Positions 47,311-55,886 of a DNA stretch of 64,000 nucleotides are shown here, in pieces. A program made the translations under genes and the position numbers. Numbering within the stretch: the first letter of the stretch is position 1; each line of letters starts with the position of its first letter. The stretch comes from Chromobacterium sp. ATCC 53434 (GTDB lineage Bacteria; Pseudomonadota; Gammaproteobacteria; Burkholderiales; Chromobacteriaceae). The DNA is taken from the NCBI RefSeq assembly GCF_002848345.1, contig NZ_CP025429.1:1240001-1304000 (forward strand). Reading direction: 5' to 3'. The notes under the pieces are model-generated. The model was not told the DNA's origin. It searched no databases and was given only the letters and a program-made list of their open reading frames with translations.

Positions 47311-48611
47311 CTTTGCGCTTGCGCTTGCTGCTTTTGATCGGCGTCTCGCTTAGCCTGTTGTGGGGCGGAGTGGCGGCCTGGACCCTGCATGATCTGAACC
47401 GCCAGCTGAGCCGCACGCTGGACCAGCGTCTGGCGATGTCGGCGCAGATGGTGGCCGGCTTGATGGCGCAGCTGCCGTCGCCGCGGGCGGGGGCGTTGCC
47501 AAGCTTTCCCGACATCCACGCCGGCATCGCCTGCCAGATCGTTTCGGTGCGCGGCGAGGTTTTGCTGCGCACGCCCGGCGCGCCCAAGGTGGCGGCGTCC
47601 CGCCCGCCGCTGGGTTACGCCGATCAGTCGATAGGCGGCGTGCAGTGGCGCAGTTACACGGTGGAGGCCAATGGTTTGCTGGTGACCACCGCAGACAGGC
47701 TGACTGAGCGCGACGCGCTGCTGGCCAATGTGCGATGGGCCGCCGCCGTGCCCTTCATCGCCGCGCTGGCCGGCAGCTTGATCGCCTTGTGGTTTGGCGT
47801 GCGCCAGGGTTTGCTGCCGCTCGAACGCCTGCGTCAAGCGTTGTCGCGCCGCGCGCCGGATGCCTTGGAGCCGGTGGACGGCCGTCGCTTGCCCGGCGAT
47901 TTGCAGCCCTTGGCCGCCAGCCTCAACGCCTTGCTGGAGAAAATGGGCTTGGCGCTTTCGCGCGAGCGGCGTTTGACCAGCGATGCGGCGCATGAACTGC
48001 GCACGCCGCTGACGGCGATCAAAACCCATCTGCAAGTGGCCCGCATCACCGAAGGGCGGGACGCGCGGACTGCCCTGGAACACGCGGAGGAGGGGGCGGA
48101 CAGATTGCAGAACACCCTCGGCCAGTTGCTGACCCTGGCGCGAGTGGAGGGGGCGTTTGATTGGGAGGATGGCCGCCGGGCCCTGGCGGGCGAGGTGGTG
48201 GGTCTGGCCGCGCGCGACGCCGCGCCGCGCCAGCCGGAGCGTATCGCCATCGGTCCTTTGCCGCAGGCGCAGTTGGCGCTGCCGCAGGCGCTGGCGGTGA
48301 CGGCGCTGCGCAATCTGCTGGACAATGCCTTGCGTTATTCGCCGCCAGGCTCGCTGGTGCGCTTGAGCGTCTGGCGGGAAGGGGCCTGCCTGTATTTCGA
48401 CGTGGCCGATCAAGGGCCGGGTTTGTCCGCCGAGGCCATGGCGCAGGCCACGCAGCGGTTCTGGCGCGCGGATCAGTCGGCGGCGGGCGGCAGCGGCTTG
48501 GGGCTGGCGATTGTGGCGGCCATCGCCGAACGCTTTGGCGGGCAGCTGGCGCTGCGCGCCGGAGAGGCGGGCGGCTTGCATGCCATCTTGGCTTTGCCGG
48601 CGCGGGATTGA
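47307..48611 (+). CDS. Sensor histidine kinase (QseC/PmrB-like)
   Basis: A 434-residue membrane kinase partner of the regulator before it. Two helices (LRLLLLIGVSLSLLWGGVAAW and WAAAVPFIAALAGSLIALWFG) flank a short periplasmic segment of about 120 residues. HAMP-like linker, then HisKA with His in SDAAHELRTPLTAIKTHLQVA, N-box NLLDNALRYSPPG, DQGPGLS and GGSGLGLAIV. The periplasmic segment contains one Cys (AGIACQIV), interesting next to a Dsb operon, but no sensor type is recognised. Confidence 0.94.
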   Translation: MTLRLRLLLLIGVSLSLLWGGVAAWTLHDLNRQLSRTLDQRLAMSAQMVAGLMAQLPSPRAGALPSFPDIHAGIACQIVSVRGEVLLRTPGAPKVAASRPPLGYADQSIGGVQWRSYTVEANGLLVTTADRLTERDALLANVRWAAAVPFIAALAGSLIALWFGVRQGLLPLERLRQALSRRAPDALEPVDGRRLPGDLQPLAASLNALLEKMGLALSRERRLTSDAAHELRTPLTAIKTHLQVARITEGRDARTALEHAEEGADRLQNTLGQLLTLARVEGAFDWEDGRRALAGEVVGLAARDAAPRQPERIAIGPLPQAQLALPQALAVTALRNLLDNALRYSPPGSLVRLSVWREGACLYFDVADQGPGLSAEAMAQATQRFWRADQSAAGGSGLGLAIVAAIAERFGGQLALRAGEAGGLHAILALPARD

Positions 48612-48641
48612 TGTTGGCGGAGTGGCGGTGTTGCGCGCGTT

Positions 48642-48664
48642 TGCCCGCTCCAAAACTTTGAGCA
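48642..48664 (+). repeat. Degenerate member of the GAGCCTGTTCA repeat
   Basis: The segment CCAAAACTTTGAGCAGACGCT resembles the right arm AAGACTTTGAACAGGCTC of the inverted repeat at 23737-23796. Confidence 0.3.
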
Positions 48665-48687
48665 GACGCTAAAACGATCCAGACGAC

Positions 48688-48710
48688 AAAGCCGGCATGT
48701 AGCCGGCTTT
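48688..48710. terminator. Bidirectional terminator
   Basis: AAAGCCGGC / GCCGGCTTT (48688-48696 with 48702-48710), followed by T residues on the plus strand, between the kinase and the cytochrome c' genes. Confidence 0.8.
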
Positions 48711-48733
48711 TTGATTTCCATCGCGTGGGGCGC

Positions 48734-49177
48734 TTATTTTTCCGGACCGCGGAAGGCGTCGTGACAGGTCTTGCAGTTCTGCGCCACCTGACCGTAGGCC
48801 TTCTTGACGGCGGCCAGATCGCCGGCCTTGGCGACGACGGCCAGATTGTCGACCGACTTCAGGAAGGCGTCGCGGTCGGCCTGGAACTTGGCCGCTTGGC
48901 TCCAGATTTCCGGCTTGGCGCGGCTCTTGCCGGTGATGCTGTTGGCAGGGAAGTGCTTGAACGGTTCCGCGGCCAGCATTCTCATCGCCTCCGCCTGCTG
49001 CTCGAATTTCGCTTTTTCGTAAGGCGCGCGCTCGCGCACCGCCATGCCCATCGGCTCGAACGATTGCAACAGCATCTTCTTGAAGGCCTGGCTGCGGATT
49101 TCGGCCGGCGTGCTGTCGGCATGGGCGGCGGGGATGGCGATCGCTGCCAACAGCAGCGCGGTCAGTGTTTTGTTCAT
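48734..49177 (-). CDS. Cytochrome c' (class II) paralog A
   Basis: A 147-residue periplasmic cytochrome with a 20-residue signal peptide (MNKTLTALLLAAIAIPAAHA) and a four-helix bundle. The haem-attachment motif CKTCH lies near the C-terminus (NCKTCHDAFRG), as in class II cytochromes c. It shares the ..IWSQ/K..F/W.., GDLAAVK and CKxCH layout with the gene at 49287-49715, so the two are tandem paralogs. Cytochromes c' bind NO and may protect against nitrosative stress; function here is not known. Confidence 0.92.
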   Translation of the reverse strand: MNKTLTALLLAAIAIPAAHADSTPAEIRSQAFKKMLLQSFEPMGMAVRERAPYEKAKFEQQAEAMRMLAAEPFKHFPANSITGKSRAKPEIWSQAAKFQADRDAFLKSVDNLAVVAKAGDLAAVKKAYGQVAQNCKTCHDAFRGPEK

Positions 49178-49286
49178 GGCGTCTCGAATCGGTGGCGGGA
49201 CTTGTCGGGTGGAAGCGCGCGCGGCGCCGAAAGCCGATTATATCGATGACGGCGGGAAATGGGGCCGGGTGGGCGGCCCGCTAGGG

Positions 49287-49715
49287 TCAATCCTTGCGGA
49301 AATCCTTGTGGCAGGCCTTACAGGTCTGCTGAGTGGCGCCGAACTGGGCCTTGATCGCGGCCAGATCGCCGCTCAGCGCCACTTGCTTCAGCTTGGCGGT
49401 GGCGGCCTTGTGGTTGTCGATGGCCTTTTGCCAGTCGGCGGGCTTGCTCCAGATTTCCGGCTTGGCGTCGGTCTTGCCTGTGCCGCTGCCGGCCGGGAAG
49501 TATTGCCAGGGCTGCTGCGACAGCTGTTCCAGCTTGGCGGCCTGCTTGGCGAACTCGTCTTTGTTGTAAGGGGTCTCTCCCTTCACCATCTTGCCCATCT
49601 CGCCGACCACCGGCTTGTACTGCTTGAACGCGTCCTTGCGCTGGCTGACCGGATCGGCGGCGAGCGCCTGGCCAGCCAACAGCAGGGCCAGCGACGCCAT
49701 CAACATCTTTTTCAT
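49287..49715 (-). CDS. Cytochrome c' (class II) paralog B
   Basis: A 142-residue periplasmic cytochrome with a signal peptide (MKKMLMASLALLLAGQALA) and haem motif CKACH in QTCKACHKDFR. It is 109 bases before paralog A on the same strand and shares its whole architecture, so a local duplication is likely. Divergent from zur. Confidence 0.92.
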   Translation of the reverse strand: MKKMLMASLALLLAGQALAADPVSQRKDAFKQYKPVVGEMGKMVKGETPYNKDEFAKQAAKLEQLSQQPWQYFPAGSGTGKTDAKPEIWSKPADWQKAIDNHKAATAKLKQVALSGDLAAIKAQFGATQQTCKACHKDFRKD

Positions 49716-49812
49716 CGAAAATCCTCTTTTTTCGCATCAAAACGACGCCCGCAGCCTATCACAGCGGGTGGACCGTCAAAACCCGCATTATGTAAATGGT
49801 TGAAGGATTGTG

Positions 49813-49829
49813 ATGTTATAAAGTAACAT
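49813..49829. promoter_or_regulatory. Zur-box-like palindrome
   Basis: ATGTTATAAAGTAACAT has arms ATGTTAT and GTAACAT that match as an inverted repeat in 6 of 7 positions, very like the enteric Zur box (ATGTTATA..TATAACAT). It lies 30-46 bases before the zur start, suggesting zinc-dependent autoregulation of the operon. Confidence 0.65.
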
Positions 49830-49858
49830 TGATTCATTGTTTAGCCGATACCGACACT

Positions 49859-50296
49859 ATGGACCCCACCGTCTATCTCGCCGCCGCCGAGCGCCATTGC
49901 GCCGCGCGCGGCAGCAAACTCACCGATCTGCGCCGTCAGGTGCTGGAACTGGTGCTGAATCGCAGCGGCGTGGTCAAGGCCTACCAGGTGCTGGCCGATC
50001 TGCAACAGCAGCGCGGCTCGGCGGCCGCGCCGCCCACCGTCTACCGCGCGCTGGATTTCCTGGTGGAGCATGGCCTGTTGCACAAGGTGGACGCGCTGAA
50101 CGGCTTCATCGTCTGCGAGCATTTCGACTGCCAGCACGAGAGCCTGATCCTGGTGTGCGAGCAATGCGGCCGCGTCAACGAGGTGGACGCCGCCAGCGGC
50201 TTGGCCCGGCTGCGCGAGATGGCGCAAGCCGCCGGCTTCGCGCTCAGCCCGCAAAACCTGGTGCTGGCCGGCCGCTGCCAGTCCTGTGCCGCCTGA
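49859..50296 (+). CDS. zur: Zinc uptake regulator Zur (Fur family)
   Basis: A 145-residue metal-sensing repressor of zinc import genes. Winged-helix part: KLTDLRRQVLELVLNRSGVVKAYQVLADL and PPTVYRALDFLVEHGLLHKV; dimer/metal part: CEHFDCQHESLILVCEQCGRVNEV and a C-terminal CQSC, the CxxC pairs of the structural zinc site. Start ATG 49859 fits the family N-terminus; an in-frame TTG at 49829 is less likely. It heads an operon of zinc genes. Confidence 0.93.
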   Translation: MDPTVYLAAAERHCAARGSKLTDLRRQVLELVLNRSGVVKAYQVLADLQQQRGSAAAPPTVYRALDFLVEHGLLHKVDALNGFIVCEHFDCQHESLILVCEQCGRVNEVDAASGLARLREMAQAAGFALSPQNLVLAGRCQSCAA

Positions 50297-50309
50297 ACCT
50301 GAAAAAATC

Positions 50310-51227
50310 ATGAACAAGACCAAAGTCAACCTGTTTACCGGCTTTCTGGGCGTGGGCAAGACCACCGCGCTGCGCCACCTGATCGCCAACCGTCCGCAGC
50401 ATGAGAAGTGGGCGGTGATCGTCAATGAATTCGGCGAAGTGGGCATCGACGGCGCCGCGCTGCTGAACGACGAGCTGGCGGTGGCGGAGATCGCCGGCGG
50501 CTGCCTGTGCTGCGTCGCCGGCCCGCAGATGACCGCCACCGTGGCGACCTTGCTGCGCCGCGAGAAGCCGGACCGCCTGCTGATCGAGGCCAGCGGTCTC
50601 GCCCACGCCGCCGGCGTCATCGACGAGTTGCGCGCCAAGCCGCTGGGCGAGGCGCTGGAAGTGGCCGCGGTGCTGACGCTGGTGGACCCGCGCCAGTTCA
50701 TCCAGCCCGATTACCACCGCCAGCCGCTGTACCGGGATCAGATCTCGATCGCCGACGTGCTGGTGGCCAACAAGATAGACACCGCCGACATCCCGACGAT
50801 GGACGCCTTCCGCGCGCAGGCGGCGGCGTTGTTCCCGCCGAAGTCGCTGGTCGGCGAGGTGAGGGACGGCCAACTGGACGTCGCCTGGCTGGACGCCGAA
50901 CTGGCGGCCAAGCCGCGCTACCGCCCGGCGGCGCTGCCGGACAATAGCAGCGCGTGGCAGTCGGCCGGCTGGACCTTCGAGCCGGAATTGAATTTCGACG
51001 GCGAGCGGCTGACGCGGCTGTTCGACGACTTGCCGGCCAAGGTGCCGGGCCTGGTGCGCGCCAAGGGCGTGTTCCGCGTGCTGGACAACTGGGTGTGGCT
51101 GAACTGGGCGGCCGGGCAGTGGGGCGCCGCCCAGGTGTCCTGGCGCCGCGACAGCCGCTTTGAGCTGATCGCGCCCGAGTTCGACGCCGCCGCGGTGGAA
51201 GCCTGGCTGAAGGAGTGCCTGGAATGA
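50310..51227 (+). CDS. COG0523 (CobW/ZigA-like) zinc-operon GTPase
   Basis: A 305-residue G3E-family GTPase thought to act as a metallochaperone. Walker A is GFLGVGKTT; the family CxCC metal motif is GGCLCCVAGP; Walker B region LIEASGLAHAAG, and VANKIDTAD is the base-recognition motif. The C-terminal CobW_C domain (FRVLDNWVWLNWAAGQWGAAQVSW) is complete. Zur-regulated relatives deliver zinc to essential enzymes under deficiency. It begins 13 bases after zur, and its stop overlaps the next ATG. A GTG at 50286 is an alternative start. Confidence 0.93.
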   Translation: MNKTKVNLFTGFLGVGKTTALRHLIANRPQHEKWAVIVNEFGEVGIDGAALLNDELAVAEIAGGCLCCVAGPQMTATVATLLRREKPDRLLIEASGLAHAAGVIDELRAKPLGEALEVAAVLTLVDPRQFIQPDYHRQPLYRDQISIADVLVANKIDTADIPTMDAFRAQAAALFPPKSLVGEVRDGQLDVAWLDAELAAKPRYRPAALPDNSSAWQSAGWTFEPELNFDGERLTRLFDDLPAKVPGLVRAKGVFRVLDNWVWLNWAAGQWGAAQVSWRRDSRFELIAPEFDAAAVEAWLKECLE

Positions 51228-51412
51228 GCGAAGCGCATTCGCACGATCACGGACACGGCCATGCGCCGCACCACCGCCATGTCACCGCCGCCACGTTGCG
51301 CGCGCCGCTGAGCCTGCTGGCGATGTCGGTCGGCCAGCGCGTCGCGCTGACGCTGCTGCCGTTGGCCGGGCTATGGCTGTTGGTGTGGTGGGCATTGCGG
51401 GAGCTGGCATGA
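51224..51412 (+). CDS. Small His-rich single-helix membrane protein
   Basis: A 62-residue protein. Residues 4-19 (AHSHDHGHGHAPHHRH) hold eight histidines, followed after about 20 residues by one hydrophobic helix (VALTLLPLAGLWLLVWWAL). The ATG overlaps the stop of the GTPase gene (ATGA), its own stop overlaps znuC (ATGA), and GGAG lies upstream, so it is translated as part of the zinc operon. I do not recognise a family. Zinc binding at the membrane, perhaps between ZnuBC and the metallochaperone, is inference. Confidence 0.8.
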   Translation: MSEAHSHDHGHGHAPHHRHVTAATLRAPLSLLAMSVGQRVALTLLPLAGLWLLVWWALRELA

Positions 51413-52152
51413 GCATCATCGTGAACAATCTGACGGTGTCCTACCAGCGCCACCCGGCGGTGCACCACATCAGCGGCCGCTTCGCCGACGGCGACGCCAC
51501 CGCGATCTTCGGGCCCAACGGCGCCGGCAAGAGCACCTTGCTGAAGGCGATGATAGGCGCGTTGACGCCGGATTCCGGCCATGTGGATCTGAACGGCCAC
51601 CGCCGATCCGACATCGCCTACCTGCCGCAGCAGGCGGAGATAGACCGCAGCATGCCGGTCAGCGTGCTGGAGTTGGTCGGCACCGGCCTGTGGCACAAGA
51701 GCGGCCCGTTCGGCCGGGTGGGGCGCGACGGCATGGCCCGCGCGATCGAGGCGCTGGAGCAGGTGGGCCTGGCCGACTTCGCGCTGCGGCCGATCGCCGC
51801 GCTGTCCAGCGGCCAGTTCCAGCGCGTGCTGTTCGCCCGCATCCTGGTGCAGGACGCCAGGCTGATCCTGCTGGACGAGCCGTTCAACGCGGTGGACGCC
51901 AAGACCACCGAGGACCTGCTGGGCCTGGTGGCGCAGTGGCGGCGCGAGCAACGCACCGTGATCGCGGTGCTGCACGACGCGCTGCAGGTCCGGTCTCATT
52001 TCCCGCACACGCTGCTGATGGCGCGCGAGGTGATCGCCTGGGGCGACAGCGTCTCGGTATTGAACGACGACAATCTGCGGCGCGCGGTGGACACCGCCGC
52101 CCACTGGCAGGCCCAGGCGCCGGTTTGCGGCCTGGATGGAGCGAGAGCCTGA
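51409..52152 (+). CDS. znuC: Zinc ABC transporter ATPase ZnuC
   Basis: Cytosolic ATPase of 247 residues for the ZnuABC importer. Walker A GPNGAGKSTLLKA, Q-loop LPQQAEIDRSM, signature LSSGQFQRVLFA, Walker B LILLDEPFNAVD and the switch His in AVLHDAL. The C-terminus is short. Starts in an ATGA overlap with the small His-rich gene. Confidence 0.94.
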   Translation: MSIIVNNLTVSYQRHPAVHHISGRFADGDATAIFGPNGAGKSTLLKAMIGALTPDSGHVDLNGHRRSDIAYLPQQAEIDRSMPVSVLELVGTGLWHKSGPFGRVGRDGMARAIEALEQVGLADFALRPIAALSSGQFQRVLFARILVQDARLILLDEPFNAVDAKTTEDLLGLVAQWRREQRTVIAVLHDALQVRSHFPHTLLMAREVIAWGDSVSVLNDDNLRRAVDTAAHWQAQAPVCGLDGARA

Positions 52153-53027
52153 TGCAACATTTGTACGATCTACTGGTTTCTCCCTTCGTCGAATTCGCCT
52201 TCATGCGCCGCGCCCTGGCCGGCTGCCTGGCGCTGGCGCTGGGCTCCGGCCCCATCGGCCTCTTTCTGGTGATGCGGCGCATGAGTCTGATGGGCGACGC
52301 GATGAGCCACGCGGTGCTGCCCGGCGCCGCCGTCGGCTTCATGTTCGCCGGCCTCAGCCTGCCGGCGATGAGCCTGGGCGGCTTCGTCGCCGGCGTGCTG
52401 GTGGCGCTGTTGGCCGGTCTGGCCACCCGCTTCACCAGCATCAAGGAGGACGCCAGCTTCGCGGCCTTCTACCTGTTGTCGCTGTCGCTGGGCGTGCTCT
52501 TGGTGTCCAAGGGCGGCAGCAATGTCGACTTGATGCACATTCTGTTCGGCTCGGTGCTGGCGGTGGACGACGCCGCGCTGTACCTGGTGTCCGGCGTGGC
52601 GACGGTGACGCTGCTGACGCTGGCCGTCATCTATCGGCCGCTGCTGCTGGAGAGTCTGGACCCGGTCTACCTGCGAGCGGTCGGCGCCCGCGGCGCCTGG
52701 TGGCATCTGCTGTTCCTGATGCTGGTGGTGCTGAACCTGGTGGCCGGCTTCCAGTCGCTGGGCACGCTGATGGCGGTCGGTCTGATGATGCTGCCGGCGA
52801 TCACCTCGCGGCTGTGGACCGAGCGCATCGAGGCCATGCTGGCGCTGTCCGTGGCCATCGCCTTCCTCAGCGGCCTGGGCGGCCTGTTGCTGTCCTATCA
52901 CTTCGAACTGCCGTCCGGCCCCGCCATCATTCTGCTGGCCGGCACCGTCTATCTGTTGTCCCTGCTGTTCGCGCCGGTGGGTGGGGCTTTGCCGCGCTAC
53001 ATCCGCGCGCGCCATCTTGAATCGTAA
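52152..53027 (+). CDS. znuB: Zinc ABC transporter permease ZnuB
   Basis: Inner-membrane permease of 291 residues with about eight helices, ABC-3 family: MRRMSLMGDAMSHAVLPGAAVG, SIKEDASFAAFYLLSLSLGVLLVS and LMAVGLMMLPAITSRLW. ATG 52152 shares one base with the znuC stop (TGATG). Its partner binding protein follows after 16 bases. Confidence 0.94.
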   Translation: MQHLYDLLVSPFVEFAFMRRALAGCLALALGSGPIGLFLVMRRMSLMGDAMSHAVLPGAAVGFMFAGLSLPAMSLGGFVAGVLVALLAGLATRFTSIKEDASFAAFYLLSLSLGVLLVSKGGSNVDLMHILFGSVLAVDDAALYLVSGVATVTLLTLAVIYRPLLLESLDPVYLRAVGARGAWWHLLFLMLVVLNLVAGFQSLGTLMAVGLMMLPAITSRLWTERIEAMLALSVAIAFLSGLGGLLLSYHFELPSGPAIILLAGTVYLLSLLFAPVGGALPRYIRARHLES

Positions 53028-53043
53028 GAGTGAGGAAAAACGC

Positions 53044-53940
53044 ATGAAGAAGACTTTAGCCGCCTTGCTGCTGCTGGGCATGCCGGCGCTGGCCTTGGCC
53101 AAGGTGCCGGTGGTGGCCAGTTTCAGCATCATCGCCGACATGACGCGCGAAATCGGCGGCGATCGCGTCGAGGTGGTGTCGCTGGTGGGGCCGGACCAGG
53201 ACGCGCACGTGTTCCAGCCGTCGCCGGCCGATATAAAGAAGGTGTCCGCCGCCAAGGTGCTGGTGACCAACGGCCTGGGCCTGGAAGGCTGGATGTCGCG
53301 TCTGGACAAGGCGGCCAATTTCCGCGGCGCGACCGTGGTGGCGTCCAAGGGCATCAAGACCCGGCAGGCGCCGGAAGAGGAGCATGCCGAAGGCGATCAC
53401 GACCATGATCACGGCGATGTCGATCCGCACGCCTGGCACGACCCGGCGCGGGTGCAGACCTATATCAAGAACATCAGCGCCGGCCTGATCCAGGCCGACC
53501 CGGCGGGCAAGGCGGAGTACCAGCGCCGCGCGGCCGACTACGCGGCCAGGGTGAAATCGCTGGACGACTGGGCGAAGCAGCAATTCGCCGCGGTGCCGGC
53601 GGCCAAGCGCAAGATGCTGACTTCCCATGACGCTTTCGGCTACCTGGGCGAGCACTATCAGCTGAAGGTGCTGGCGATCCAGGGCGTCAGCACCGAGTCC
53701 GAGGCCTCGGCCAAGGGCGTCGCCCAGCTGACGCGGCAGGTGAGGAAAGAAGGGGTGAAGGCGATCTTCATGGAGAATATGAGCGACGCCCGGCTGCTGA
53801 AACAGCTGTCCGCCGAGGCCAAGGTGACGATAGGCGGCAAGCTGTACGCCGACGCGCTGTCCGGTCCGAACGGCCCGGCGGCCAGCTATCTGCAACTGAT
53901 GCGCTACAACGTCGACACCATCGTCAAATCGTTCCGCTGA
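53044..53940 (+). CDS. znuA: Periplasmic zinc-binding protein ZnuA
   Basis: Binding component of ZnuABC; 298 residues with a signal peptide of about 19 residues (MKKTLAALLLLGMPALALA). Metal ligands lie in DQDAHVFQPSP, DVDPHAWHDP and SHDAFGYLGEHY; a His/Asp-rich loop (EHAEGDHDHDHGD) typical of zinc-specific members precedes the second. Last gene of the zur operon; its 3' end overlaps the convergent TauE/UreH-like gene by 17 bases, with no intergenic terminator. Confidence 0.95.
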   Translation: MKKTLAALLLLGMPALALAKVPVVASFSIIADMTREIGGDRVEVVSLVGPDQDAHVFQPSPADIKKVSAAKVLVTNGLGLEGWMSRLDKAANFRGATVVASKGIKTRQAPEEEHAEGDHDHDHGDVDPHAWHDPARVQTYIKNISAGLIQADPAGKAEYQRRAADYAARVKSLDDWAKQQFAAVPAAKRKMLTSHDAFGYLGEHYQLKVLAIQGVSTESEASAKGVAQLTRQVRKEGVKAIFMENMSDARLLKQLSAEAKVTIGGKLYADALSGPNGPAASYLQLMRYNVDTIVKSFR

Positions 53941-54598
53941 CGAGCTGAACCAGCTTCCAGGCGCCGATTCCCGCCACGCCCAGTCCGGCAACCAGCCGCA
54001 CTGGGCGTTGTTGTATCCAGCGGCGCAGGCCGTCGGCGAACACGCCCATCAGCAACAGATTGGGCAGCGTGCCCAGGCCGAAGGCCAGCATCATGCCGGC
54101 GCCGTGCCAGGCCGAACCGCTGGCCAGCGCCGAGATCGACGCGCTGTAGACCAGGCCGCAGGGCAGCCAGCCCCATACCGCGCCGACCGCCGCCGCGCCG
54201 GCTATCGAGCGAACCGGCAGCAAGCGGCCCAGCAGCGGCTGCAGCCGCCGCCATAGCGGCCTGCCCAGTTTTTCCAGCGCCACCACGGCCTGACCCAGGC
54301 CGGCGAGATACAGTCCCATCGCCACCAGCATCAGGTCGGCCAGCGCCGCCAGCATCAGCTGCCAGGAATGGGTGGAGGCCAGGCTGAGGCCGGTGGCGGC
54401 CAGCCCGCCGAGCAAGGCGCCGATCATCGTGTAGCTGGCGATGCGGCCCAGATTGTAGCCGGCCAGCACGCGCCAGCGGGCGGCGCCGGCAGGGTGATGC
54501 AGCGTCAGCGCGGCGACGATGCCGCCGCACATGCCGACACAGTGGCCGCCGCCCAGCAGGCCTGCCACCAGCAGCAGCCAGAAATTGGTTTCGATCAT
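53924..54598 (-). CDS. TauE/UreH-like membrane protein (metal or sulfur export)
   Basis: A 224-residue inner-membrane protein with about six helices, of the UreH/DsbD-transmembrane (COG2836) group. The signature LLGGGHCVGMCGGIVAALTLHH near the N-terminus and VWGWLPCGLVYSASISALASGSAWHGAG later carry the two conserved Cys/Gly segments. Relatives are linked to cytochrome oxidase assembly, nickel or copper handling. It is convergent with znuA and overlaps it by 17 bases. Confidence 0.85.
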   Translation of the reverse strand: MIETNFWLLLVAGLLGGGHCVGMCGGIVAALTLHHPAGAARWRVLAGYNLGRIASYTMIGALLGGLAATGLSLASTHSWQLMLAALADLMLVAMGLYLAGLGQAVVALEKLGRPLWRRLQPLLGRLLPVRSIAGAAAVGAVWGWLPCGLVYSASISALASGSAWHGAGMMLAFGLGTLPNLLLMGVFADGLRRWIQQRPVRLVAGLGVAGIGAWKLVQLVSGTI

Positions 54599-54948
54599 GC
54601 CGCAAATTGCCCATCAAAGCTCTATGGTAACAGAGAGCCATGACGAAGTTGCATTGCGGGGTGCTTGGACTTGACGTGGTAATGACAATGGCCGGGTCTG
54701 ATTATTTTTGGCATTGTTGACGCAAGCATTCTACAAAAAAGGTTGGATATAATTGTTTTGCCTACTGGCTAAAAGTACAGTTTGCAAAGAGAATGGCTGA
54801 CTGGACGCGAAAACGCACGCCCGATTGAGTGCGGCGATGCGCGTCGGACCCGGCCCGGAATTGGGAGCGAGCCATGCCTTTTCGGCTGGATCGATCCGGA
54901 TCGGGGGCTAAACGTAAAGATAGATGGGGATACAGTGAGGAACACAAT
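54599..54948. other. Intergenic region before the enoyl-CoA hydratase gene
   Basis: 350 bases without a credible ORF. A TATAAT box lies at 54748-54753, with AT-rich sequence around it and no convincing -35 at 17 bases; TTGACG (54717-54722) is 25 bases away. The transcription start would leave a leader of about 190 bases. Confidence 0.5.
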
Positions 54949-55734
54949 ATGGCCAGGTATCTGACACTTGAACGGCTGGGAAGATCGGCCATCATCACGC
55001 TTTCCAACCTGCCTGCCAATTTGCTGACGACCGACAGCCTGAACGAGCTGACGGCTACGCTGCAGGCGTTGAATGCCGATGAGGCCGTGCGTTCGGTGGT
55101 GATTACCGGCGCGGGCGACTCGTTCTTTTCCGCCGGCGCGGACCTGAAACAGTTTGCCGCCGGCGACAAGGGCGCGGCCGATGTCGTGCTGCAGGCGTTC
55201 GCTGGAGCCTTGCAGGCGATACGCGGTTACCGCGGCGTCACCGTGGCGGCGGTCAACGGCTACGCGCTGGGCGGGGGCCTGGAGTGCGCGCTGGTGTGCG
55301 ACTACATCATCGCCGAACGCGGCGCCAAGCTGGGTCTGCCGGAGGCCAAGGTCGGCCTGATTCCGGCGGCCGGCGGCACCAAGACGCTGGCCGACAAGGT
55401 GGGCGTCTCCTGGGCCAAGCGCATCATTCTCGGCGGCGAGCTGGTCAGCGCCGAAAAGGCGCTGAGCATAGGCCTGATCGAGGAAGTCGTCGATCAGGGC
55501 TTCGCCAAGATCGTCGCGGTCAGCCTGGCCAACAAGGTGGCGACCCAGGGCGCTTGTGCGGTGGCGGTGGCGCGCAAGCTGATCGAAGACAGCCCCAACC
55601 TCAGTTTCGACGAGCATCTGAAGCGCGAGCGCGCCGCCACGCTGGGCCTGATCGGCGGCGACGAGCAGCTGGAGGGCGTGTCCGCTTTTCTGGCCAAGCG
55701 CACGCCGGGCTGGGCGCAAGAGGATGACGATTGA
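54949..55734 (+). CDS. Enoyl-CoA hydratase/isomerase family protein
   Basis: A 261-residue crotonase-fold enzyme. The oxyanion-hole region is GDSFFSAGADLKQFA, and VAAVNGYALGGGLECALVCDYIIAERGAKLGLPEAKVGLIPAAGGTKTL holds the second oxyanion loop and the active-site Glu positions (ECALVCD and PEAKVG). Likely hydrates enoyl-CoA in fatty-acid oxidation, but the crotonase family is broad. AGG precedes ATG 54949. Monocistronic. Confidence 0.9.
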   Translation: MARYLTLERLGRSAIITLSNLPANLLTTDSLNELTATLQALNADEAVRSVVITGAGDSFFSAGADLKQFAAGDKGAADVVLQAFAGALQAIRGYRGVTVAAVNGYALGGGLECALVCDYIIAERGAKLGLPEAKVGLIPAAGGTKTLADKVGVSWAKRIILGGELVSAEKALSIGLIEEVVDQGFAKIVAVSLANKVATQGACAVAVARKLIEDSPNLSFDEHLKRERAATLGLIGGDEQLEGVSAFLAKRTPGWAQEDDD

Positions 55735-55886
55735 TGCGGTTCGCCGGGTGCGAGCCGCGAACCGACCGCCTGTCCGCATCGATGCGGCAGGCGGTTTGTT
55801 TTTGAACGGACGAACATGCTAGCCTACGGAACATTTGGCATATTCGGGCCGGCCGAGGACCCGGCGGTCGCACAGCAGGGGAAGAC

